DNA of 64,000 nt from Gluconacetobacter takamatsuzukensis (lineage in GTDB: Bacteria > Pseudomonadota > Alphaproteobacteria > Acetobacterales > Acetobacteraceae), in assembly GCF_014174275.1 (NCBI RefSeq), contig NZ_JABEQK010000001.1:62001-126000 (forward strand), read 5' to 3'. Numbering within the stretch: position 1 is the stretch's first letter; each line of letters starts with the position of its first letter. A model generated the notes under the pieces. The model was not told the DNA's origin, made no database searches, and worked only from the letters and a program-made list of their open reading frames with translations. Both the position numbers and the translations under genes were made by a program. Below are positions 7,384-14,071 of the stretch, one piece after another.

Positions 7384-9908
7384 GGCAACGTCATCGACAG
7401 GTTGAAGAAGATGCTGCGGCCGGACAGGCGCCAGTAGAGCGGCGCACCGTCGGGATAACCCTTGCTGGCCGCCGACTGGTTGCCGGCGAAATCGCTGATC
7501 GCGTGGCTGTCGAACAGGTTGGCGATCTTGAGGCTGGGGGTCAGTTCGCTCATGAAACCGGCCAGGTGATGGAAGTGCCAGCCCAGGGCGAGGTCGGCGG
7601 TCGTGGTGCTGCCGACGCGATACTGGTTGGCGAACACGGTGTGGCCGTCGCTGTCTGTGGTGCTGTCCAGTCCCCAGTGATTGCCGACGAACTTGCCGAT
7701 CAGCGAGAAATACGGGCCCTTGCCGTTATCGTACAGCAGGCCGAACGAGGCCAGGACGTTCGGGGTGGCCGCCACGCGGACCTGCGTATGCTTGTACTGG
7801 GCGTCGTTCACGCTGTAATTGCCGTAGAGCGAGAAGCCGGCGCCGATGGCGTACTGGCCTTCGATCTCCAGCCCCTTGTAGACCGCGCCGCCGCTGTTGA
7901 CCGAGGTGCTCTGGGTGCCGATGCCGGGGACCTTGATCTGTGCCGAGGCGATGTAGTTGGAAAAATCGATGTAGTAGGCATCGGCCGAGAGGGTCCAGCG
8001 CTTCTTCTGGAGCACGGTGCCGACCTGGTAGTTGAGCGTCGTCTCGGGGGTGACGCTGCCGACATTCTGGGTCTGGAAGACGCTCATCGGCGGGGCCAGG
8101 AAGCCGCGCGCGATCTGGCCGTAGGCGCTCCAGCCCGGCAGGATGATCTGGTTGATGGCGATCGAGGGCTGCCAGGAGGTGAAGGTCTGCCTGTCGTTCA
8201 GCGGCAGCTTGGTCGATTTGTTGATGGCTGCGTCATAGTCGCGGTGGAAATAGGAATATTTGATGCCGGGCTTGACCGTCATGCCCTTTATCGGGTGCCA
8301 GTCGAATTCGAGATAGGGCTGGACCGTCGTGTTGAGGTCGGAAATATCGTAGCTGTACGCGGAGCCGTTCTTGCCCGGCACCGGAATGCTGCCCTGGCTG
8401 AGGTCGACGGCGTAGGTGTATCGCCGGTCGTCCTGCACATCGGCCCAGACCCCCAGCAGCACGTCGCCTACCGGGGTGTTTGCCCGGAATTTCATCGTGT
8501 CGCCGTAGTCGCGGAAGGAGGCGCGGGCATATTTGCCGGGGATGTCGGTGCCGTAGGTGCCCAGCTTCTTGCCGGCGGTCGAATAGAAGGTCACGCCGTT
8601 GGCGGACGGGTCATCCTGGCTGGCATCGGTCGATTCGGTGTAATCGTGAACGAAGCCGTTGGTGTAGAGCTTGTCTTCGAATGTCAGCCACGGTGCGAGC
8701 CGGGTCCTGAGATTCACGTAGCTGAAATCGGACTGGTAGGTGCTGGGGTTGTAGCCGTAATAGCATTGCAGCGCGCGATTGAAGCACAGGCCGTAATTGT
8801 CGCCATATTTCGCATATTGCGCCAGAGTCGCGCCCTGGGTGGTGTATTGCCATTCCTTGTCGTAGGTCGTCAGCAGGGTCAGGGTGGTGTGCTCGCCCAG
8901 TTCGATCACGTCCTTGAACAGCAGGTTGCTGCGCCGTTCGGCCGAGCCGGTCAGGTAGCCGTCGGTTTCCTCATGCTGCATGTCCAGCACCATGGAACCG
9001 GCACGGGTCTTGCCGCTGTCGATTTCGATCCCGCCGGCGCGGGTGTTGAAACTGCCGTAGGTACCGTAAGGCGTGACGCCGAAATGCTTCGCCGGTTCGC
9101 GGGAGTCGAAGCCGATCGTGCCGCCGAAGGTCGCGTTGCCCAGGGTCGCCGCCGTGCCAGGCCCGCGATCGACCTGCACCTGGTCGAGAAAATGCGAGAT
9201 GAAGAGAGAGGATGTCGTGTGGTGCAGGTCGGACGCATCGCCGAAGGGGATGCCGTCGAACGTCATGTTGTACTGGCCATCCTGGAAGCCGCGCAGGCTG
9301 ATCGTCTCGGCCTTGCCCATGCCCGGACCGTTGGGGTTCTGCGACCAGACGCTGGGCTGGAACTTGATGATGTCGTCGACGCTGGCCAGCGGAATGATGT
9401 TGTTGGTGATGAAGCGCTTCTGGATCACGGATGTCGGCTCGGTGATCGTCAGCGGCACCGTCGACGGGGCCAGGCGTTCGGCGCGCCGGATCACGGTGAC
9501 CTGTTCGGCGTCTTTCTGCGCGTCCTGGGGGGACGGGGTGGGGTGTGGGGGTGTGCCTGCCGGCCCTTCGATCAGCAATCCGCCGTCATGCTGCGGCACG
9601 GCGTGCAGGCCGCTGCCGCGCAGCAGGCGGGTTGCTGCGTCTTCGACGCTGAGCGTGCCGTCCACGGCCGGGGCGCGGCGATTGCCGATTTCGCTGCTGG
9701 CAAACAGGATGTCCCGGCCGCTGATCCGTGCCAGTTCCTGGAGCGATTCGGCCAGGGACTGGGCGCGCAGGTGCACGGTGACGGGGGCGGCAGGGGTGGG
9801 CGTGGCGGCGGGGGCGCGTGCGGGGAGCAGGCCGGCAATCGCGGTCGTCATGACCAGGAGGCAGGCGAGGCGCTGGGAGGAGGGGTGGGGAGATGGCGGG
9901 CGTGACAT
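7380..9908 (-). CDS. TonB-dependent outer-membrane receptor with STN signalling domain (FecA-like)
   Basis: This 842-residue receptor has a signal peptide (about 1-35) and an STN domain (about 43-115) that contacts an anti-sigma factor. A TonB box EQVTVI follows near residue 135, then a plug starting about 150 (ISLRGF, RGPGTAATLG region) and a 22-strand barrel ending FFNLSMTLP. STN receptors act both in uptake and in surface signalling. The fecR and fecI genes lie directly upstream on the same strand, and the phosphatase overlaps its stop codon. Iron-siderophore receptors are the commonest relatives, but the partner gene points to an inositol-phosphate or ferric-phosphate ligand. The ligand remains unproven. 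Confidence 0.9.
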   Translation of the reverse strand: MSRPPSPHPSSQRLACLLVMTTAIAGLLPARAPAATPTPAAPVTVHLRAQSLAESLQELARISGRDILFASSEIGNRRAPAVDGTLSVEDAATRLLRGSGLHAVPQHDGGLLIEGPAGTPPHPTPSPQDAQKDAEQVTVIRRAERLAPSTVPLTITEPTSVIQKRFITNNIIPLASVDDIIKFQPSVWSQNPNGPGMGKAETISLRGFQDGQYNMTFDGIPFGDASDLHHTTSSLFISHFLDQVQVDRGPGTAATLGNATFGGTIGFDSREPAKHFGVTPYGTYGSFNTRAGGIEIDSGKTRAGSMVLDMQHEETDGYLTGSAERRSNLLFKDVIELGEHTTLTLLTTYDKEWQYTTQGATLAQYAKYGDNYGLCFNRALQCYYGYNPSTYQSDFSYVNLRTRLAPWLTFEDKLYTNGFVHDYTESTDASQDDPSANGVTFYSTAGKKLGTYGTDIPGKYARASFRDYGDTMKFRANTPVGDVLLGVWADVQDDRRYTYAVDLSQGSIPVPGKNGSAYSYDISDLNTTVQPYLEFDWHPIKGMTVKPGIKYSYFHRDYDAAINKSTKLPLNDRQTFTSWQPSIAINQIILPGWSAYGQIARGFLAPPMSVFQTQNVGSVTPETTLNYQVGTVLQKKRWTLSADAYYIDFSNYIASAQIKVPGIGTQSTSVNSGGAVYKGLEIEGQYAIGAGFSLYGNYSVNDAQYKHTQVRVAATPNVLASFGLLYDNGKGPYFSLIGKFVGNHWGLDSTTDSDGHTVFANQYRVGSTTTADLALGWHFHHLAGFMSELTPSLKIANLFDSHAISDFAGNQSAASKGYPDGAPLYWRLSGRSIFFNLSMTLP

Positions 9909-9999
9909 CGGGGGAATCCTGTCTGTGGCGCCGGTTGCGCCGGCTTACAGGCGTGACGAACTGCCCGGTCGTGTCCTCAATGTTCGTGCGTGCGTTTCA

Positions 10000-10902
10000 T
10001 CAAAGCTTCACAATACGCAGGGTTGGGCCGTCCTCGATCCGCACCGGCAGCAGACGGGTGAGCGCGTGGGCGAAGCCTGCCATATTGCCGGTGTGGTAGA
10101 GGCCGCTGATCCGCAGCGCGCCGATGCCGGGGGAGGCGATTTCCATCTTCCTGTCGCTGTAGCGGTTCATTTCCACGATTGCTTCGGCCAGGGGCGTATC
10201 GCGGAATGCCACGCGCCCCGTGCGCCAGGCGATCAGGTCATCCAGCCTTGGGCGGTCGATGCAGGGGGGCTTGCCGGCCCGCAGGGTGAGGCGCATGCCG
10301 CGGCCGATCGCGATGGGCTCCGTCTGGCCGGATGTCGGAAGGGCCGTCATCGATCCGTCCAGGACCGTGGCGGCCAGCCCGTCATCGAGCAGGCGGATAT
10401 CGAACTGTCCGGCGGCGGATGTGAGGGTGCAGTCTGCCGTTGCCAGGCGCAGGGGGGCAGCCCCCATGGGGAGCGTCAGGGCGATCCGTCCGCAGGCCAG
10501 CCACGCCCGGTCGGTGCCCGTGGTGGGGGGGAGGATGACCGTGCTCCGGGTGTCCAGCAGCATGTCGGCGCCGCCTTGCAGGGTGCAGCGTCGCCGTTCG
10601 CCCGTTGCGGTGCGCAGGACCATCGCTTCGGCCGGTGCGCCAGGGAGGGCGAACAGGCTGGCCGCCAGCCCGACCCCGACGGCGAGGACGGTGCGGCGCG
10701 AAGGTGTCGCCGTGCGTTGCCGGTGGCTGGCGGCCAGTGCCGCCGACGAGGCCCAGACGCCGGACATCAGGGAGAAGACCTCGCGGTGGCGGGGATGTTC
10801 GTCCAGCCATGCGGTGAAGCGACGCTGTTCGTCCTCGGTGCAGTCTTCGGCCCGGAGGCGCGCTGACCAGCGGGCGGCGGTCTGGACGGTGCTGTCGCTC
10901 AT
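10000..10902 (-). CDS. FecR-family anti-sigma/signal-transducing protein
   Basis: FecR proteins span the inner membrane and relay the occupied-receptor signal to a FecI-type sigma factor. The 300-residue protein has an N-terminal DUF4880-like segment (RWSARLRAEDCTEDE, FTAWLDEHPRHREVF) and one membrane segment (about residues 70-93, AVGVGLAASLFALPG). A periplasmic FecR domain and a C-terminal secretin/TonB-like region follow. Its ATG overlaps the sigma-factor stop codon by four bases. The reading frame extends well upstream, but this start matches the family length and the coupling. Confidence 0.88.
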   Translation of the reverse strand: MSDSTVQTAARWSARLRAEDCTEDEQRRFTAWLDEHPRHREVFSLMSGVWASSAALAASHRQRTATPSRRTVLAVGVGLAASLFALPGAPAEAMVLRTATGERRRCTLQGGADMLLDTRSTVILPPTTGTDRAWLACGRIALTLPMGAAPLRLATADCTLTSAAGQFDIRLLDDGLAATVLDGSMTALPTSGQTEPIAIGRGMRLTLRAGKPPCIDRPRLDDLIAWRTGRVAFRDTPLAEAIVEMNRYSDRKMEIASPGIGALRISGLYHTGNMAGFAHALTRLLPVRIEDGPTLRIVKL

Positions 10903-11393
10903 GGTGCGTCGCCCTCCAGGAGGGCCGTCGTCAGGACGCACAGGGCCTTGCTGATCTGTTTTTCGATCGTGCTGACGCTGACGCCGAGTTGGGCGGCGAT
11001 GGTGCGGTAGGGCAGGTGGTCCAGTCGGTGCATCAGGAAGATACGCGCTGTGCGGGGTTCGAGCGCCGCGAAGGCGGTCGAGAGGCGGGCCAGTTGCTGC
11101 CGGCCCAGCACCACCGCATCGGGCAGGGGCATCGGGCAGGCGATGGCCTCCGCCTGGTCGGGGAGGAGGTTGACCAGGCAGTCGCGGCGCTCGCGACGAT
11201 ATTCGTCGATGGCCAGGTTGCGTGCGGTGCGGAGCACATAAGCCTCGGTATTGGCGATTCCCGCATGGCCGCGTTCCAGGATGTGGAGCAGGGCCGTCTG
11301 CAACAGGTCCTCGGAATCGTGTCGCCTGGTCAGGCGGCGGACGCGGGCGTGCAGCGACGCCCAACCGGTCTGCCGGATCGCCCAATCCGTCAT
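10899..11393 (-). CDS. FecI-type ECF RNA polymerase sigma factor
   Basis: This 164-residue ECF sigma factor has region 2 (DSEDLLQTALLHI to TARNLAIDEYRRE) and region 4 (ALEPRTARIFLMHRL, LGVSVSTIEKQISKAL). A GAGGG ribosome-binding site precedes its ATG on the minus strand. With fecR and the STN receptor it forms a complete cell-surface signalling set that should activate transcription of the receptor-phosphatase pair. The inducing ligand is unknown. Confidence 0.9.
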   Translation of the reverse strand: MTDWAIRQTGWASLHARVRRLTRRHDSEDLLQTALLHILERGHAGIANTEAYVLRTARNLAIDEYRRERRDCLVNLLPDQAEAIACPMPLPDAVVLGRQQLARLSTAFAALEPRTARIFLMHRLDHLPYRTIAAQLGVSVSTIEKQISKALCVLTTALLEGDAP

Positions 11394-11543
11394 GTCGCCC
11401 TCGCCCCATTCTGCCGGTAGACGGCCTGCCCGGTATCGGGGCGGACCCTAGAAGAGCAGTCCTGTCCTGTCATCGGCGCGGCACCGGTAACGGATCGGTA
11501 TTCTTTAAAACTTCATGATCGCGGAGTGCATCCCTGCCCTGAC

Positions 11544-11573
11544 TTGTTCTCCGGGCTTCAGCAACATTATGTT
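11544..11573 (+). promoter_or_regulatory. Candidate promoter of the yfdX-like gene
   Basis: TTGTTC (11544-11549) and TTATGT (11567-11572) are spaced by 17 bp and lie about 36 bp upstream of the chosen start. The match to a sigma-70 promoter is moderate. The FecI and YfdX genes diverge from this 215-bp region. Confidence 0.35.
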
Positions 11574-11608
11574 AAAAATACACGTTCATGACGAAAAGGA
11601 TGTCAGAC

Positions 11609-12295
11609 ATGCGGATTGTGGCCTCGCTGGCGGTTGTTGCAGCCCTTGGTTCCGTGCCCTCGCTGTCACACGCCGCGCCGCTGCATGCGGCGTGGGAAAA
11701 ATTCAAGGCCGGCCGTGCGCTGAACCATATTTCCGACGATGGCGAGCGCGCGCTGGCCGACATTGTCGTCGCCCAGCAGTTTGTCGCGCAGGGCAAGGTG
11801 GACCAGGCGGTGCCGCCGCTGTACGACGCCCAGAAGCGGCTGGAGGCTGCCCGCAAGGCCGAGAAGCGCTTCAACGCGGCGGAAAGCGCGTTGCAGCCCG
11901 CGCCGCAGCATCCGGTGGCCCCTTCGCATCAGCCGGTGACGACGCCGACCGACTGGCTGCCGGTGGGTGGCGAATTCGTCGCCAGCGACATCATGGCGCC
12001 TGAAAAGAAGGCCGCGGTTGCCTCGGCCAACGCCCAGCTGAAGGCGGGCGACAGCCAGGCGGCGGCGCAGACGATGCAGGTTGTCGGCGAGGATATCGAT
12101 TTCATCGTCGCGCTGGCGCCGCTGGACCAGATGGAAGGGGCGGTCAACCGGGCGACCGTGTTTGTCGAGGGGCGCCAGCCCAATCAGGCGGCCGAGGCTT
12201 TGCAGCAGGCGCTGGACGGGATTGTCTTCGTCTCGCAGGATTTCGTCGAGACCCTGGCGCCGACGGCCGCTCCGTCGCAGCCGGCCAAGAAATAA
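11609..12295 (+). CDS. YfdX family protein, exported
   Basis: This 228-residue protein starts with a clear signal peptide (RIVASLAVVAALGSVPSLSHA) and carries two alpha-helical repeats typical of YfdX (SDDGERALADIVVAQQFVAQGK and a similar C-terminal segment). In E. coli, yfdX belongs to the acid-response regulon of EvgA, and a periplasmic chaperone-like role has been proposed. Such a role would suit an acid-producing bacterium, but this is inference. Two earlier in-frame ATGs exist (11588, 11600); the ATG at 11609 is preferred because AAGGA (11596-11600) sits eight bases upstream. Confidence 0.82.
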   Translation: MRIVASLAVVAALGSVPSLSHAAPLHAAWEKFKAGRALNHISDDGERALADIVVAQQFVAQGKVDQAVPPLYDAQKRLEAARKAEKRFNAAESALQPAPQHPVAPSHQPVTTPTDWLPVGGEFVASDIMAPEKKAAVASANAQLKAGDSQAAAQTMQVVGEDIDFIVALAPLDQMEGAVNRATVFVEGRQPNQAAEALQQALDGIVFVSQDFVETLAPTAAPSQPAKK

Positions 12296-12307
12296 TCGGG
12301 GGACGGG

Positions 12308-12336
12308 CCCGGGGGCGGATTGCGTGCGCCCCCGGG
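12308..12336. terminator. Bidirectional hairpin between convergent genes
   Basis: The arms CCCGGGGGCG and CGCCCCCGGG (10 bp, nine-base loop) lie between the stop codons of the yfdX-like and dioxygenase genes. There is no T tract, so it may be a weak or Rho-assisted terminator. Confidence 0.45.
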
Positions 12337-13173
12337 TCAGCCGAAGCGGAAGCCGGACAGGGCCTTGCCCATGATGGTGTCACTGTAGTCGCGTCGCCCA
12401 AGGTCTTGGCCTGCCGCGCCGGCGGCGAGCATCAGCGGCAGCAGGTGTTCGGGACGCGGATGGCACAGCAGGGCGCCCGGTGCGCGGTCCCAGCGCAGAA
12501 GGGCGTCTCGCCGCTGTTCCGGCGGGGCTTCCACGGCTTGTGTCAGCCAGTCGTCGAAGGCCCGTGCCGCGGCGTCGGAGGCGGGGTTGCGCGTCATGAA
12601 ATGCGCGAGATTGTGGTAGGTCATGCCGGTGGTGGCGATCAGCACGTTCTGGTCGCGCAGGGGGGTTAGGGCGGCGCCTACCTGCATTTCGGCCTCGGCA
12701 TTCATGTCGCGGCGCAGGGACAGTTCCACGATCGGGATATCGGCCTGTTTGAAGGCAAGCATGAACGGGATGAAGACGCCGTGGTCGAAACCGCGTGTCG
12801 GGTCCTCGGCATTCTCGATTCCCGCGGCATCCAGGAGGGCCCGCACCCGTGCCGCCAGGGCCGGTGCGCCGGGGGCGGGATAGCGCAGCCGGTAGGTGTG
12901 GGCGGGGAAGCCGTAATAATCGTAGATCAGCGGCGGATGGGTGGCGGAGGTGACGGTTGGCACCGCCGTTTCCCAATGGCCCGACACCGCCAGGATGGCG
13001 TCGGGGCGCCCGGGCAGCGTCGCGGCGATTTCGCGCAGATAGGCCGCCATATGGTCCCAGGTATCGGGCCTGTCCATGAAGAAGCATGGGCCGCCGCCAT
13101 GCGGCATGAACAGGACCGGCTGACGCGCGGATGCGACGCCGGCCGGTCGGGGGGCGGTTGCCGGTGAGTCCAT
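12337..13173 (-). CDS. DODA-type extradiol ring-opening dioxygenase (LigB superfamily)
   Basis: This 278-residue protein is related to E. coli YgiD, which cleaves L-DOPA at the 4,5 position, and to other class III extradiol enzymes. Candidate Fe(II)/Zn ligands are the His in MPHGGGPCFF, the His in SGHWET and the His residues in TYHNLAH. The start MDSPATAP is chosen because AGGAG lies six bases upstream on the minus strand; a longer frame starts at 13227 without such a site. The gene stands alone and its natural aromatic substrate is unknown. Confidence 0.86.
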   Translation of the reverse strand: MDSPATAPRPAGVASARQPVLFMPHGGGPCFFMDRPDTWDHMAAYLREIAATLPGRPDAILAVSGHWETAVPTVTSATHPPLIYDYYGFPAHTYRLRYPAPGAPALAARVRALLDAAGIENAEDPTRGFDHGVFIPFMLAFKQADIPIVELSLRRDMNAEAEMQVGAALTPLRDQNVLIATTGMTYHNLAHFMTRNPASDAAARAFDDWLTQAVEAPPEQRRDALLRWDRAPGALLCHPRPEHLLPLMLAAGAAGQDLGRRDYSDTIMGKALSGFRFG

Positions 13174-13393
13174 GGGGTGCTCCTGGGCGTGCGGGGCACG
13201 GGTATCATGCCATGGTTGAGGCATCACGATAAGCCCGAGGCCTGGTCAAGGCGATTGATTGGCCTCATGCCGTTTGGAATGACCCCCGAAGGCATTGTCC
13301 GTTGCCTCGGCCATTTGGGAGGGATGTCAGAACTGGATATTCCGGCTACTCTGGGAGAATGGAAGATGGGGCGACGCAAGGGCCCTTATTCGT

Positions 13394-13448
13394 CGGTGGA
13401 ATTTTTGACATGAAAATAGGCTTTTAATATCAATATGCTCTGGGAAGA
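13394..13448 (+). promoter_or_regulatory. CRISPR array 1 leader
   Basis: This AT-rich 55-nt segment directly precedes the first repeat. It matches the leader of array 2 at 33 of the first 40 positions (shared cores TTTGACA, GAAATAGG-like and ATATCAA) and ends in GGAAGA in both. Leaders carry the array promoter and the spacer-integration signal. The 220 bp between it and the dioxygenase start (13174-13393) hold no gene I can support. Confidence 0.75.
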
Positions 13449-13904
13449 GTGTTCCCCGCACACGCGGGGATGAACCGGTGGAGCGGCTGATCACGACCTA
13501 CCAGGAAAAGTGTTCCCCGCACACGCGGGGATGAACCGGCCAGGAACATGTCCTGATCGATCGATTTCATGTGTTCCCCGCACACGCGGGGATGAACCGT
13601 TGCATGTGAAAAACAACACGGTCGAGCCCGAGTGTTCCCCGCACACGCGGGGATGAACCGGTCACGATCTCGGCCGTCGACCGCGTCTCCTCGTGTTCCC
13701 CGCACACGCGGGGATGAACCGCTGATGCGTGCGGACCCGATGCTCTGCCTGATGTGTTCCCCGCACACGCGGGGATGAACCGGCGTCGACATCACGGAAA
13801 CTCCCGCGTCATGAGTGTTCCCCGCACACGCGGGGATGAACCGCATGCGTCGGACGACGTGACGGCTGGGTTGCATTGTTCCCCGCACATGCAGGGATGT
13901 TTCT
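13449..13904 (+). CRISPR. CRISPR array 1, type I-E, 8 repeats / 7 spacers
   Basis: The 29-bp repeats begin GTGTTCCCCGC, end GGGGATGAACCG and form a CCCCGC/GCGGGG stem around ACAC. They start at 13449, 13510, 13571, 13632, 13693, 13754, 13815 and 13876, an exact 61-bp period that leaves 32-bp spacers. The first seven repeats are identical. The eighth is degenerate (it starts TTGTTCC, with changes in the loop and stem and loss of the AACCG end), which marks the old, trailer end towards cas3. The repeat sequence and period are typical of type I-E. Confidence 0.98.
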
Positions 13905-13922
13905 TCTTCGAACGCTACATTG

Positions 13923-13936
13923 TCTTATCGATAAGA
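13923..13936. promoter_or_regulatory. Perfect palindrome upstream of cas3
   Basis: TCTTATCGATAAGA is a perfect 14-bp dyad in the 167-bp gap between array 1 and cas3. A possible -10 (TATGAT, 13976-13981) lies about 40 bp downstream, without a good -35. The palindrome is a candidate operator for cas3 transcription. The TATC/GATA half-sites recur in the dyad before cas8e. Confidence 0.45.
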
Positions 13937-14071
13937 TTCCTCCTTCTTTACTATGTGAGGATCTGGAAACGACTATATGATCTCGGTGCCGTTTACTGCT
14001 TGGGCGGGAGCCTGGAACGGCCGCGTTTGACGAAGGGACCGCTTCGGTGCGCAAGAAGGGGGCAGGGTCGG

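Noticed and set aside
7005-9905. 966-codon plus-strand frame opposite the TonB receptor
   Set aside because: High GC gives long antisense frames. It has no domain, while the minus strand encodes a complete receptor with signal, plug and barrel.
13177-13413. 78-codon frame between the dioxygenase gene and array 1
   Set aside because: No homology, no good ribosome-binding site, and it runs into the CRISPR leader. Treated as non-coding.
13430-13888. Minus-strand reading frame with repeated SSPRVRGT segments across array 1 (and similar ones across array 2)
   Set aside because: It is the translation of the CRISPR repeats; the 61-bp period produces the repeating peptide.
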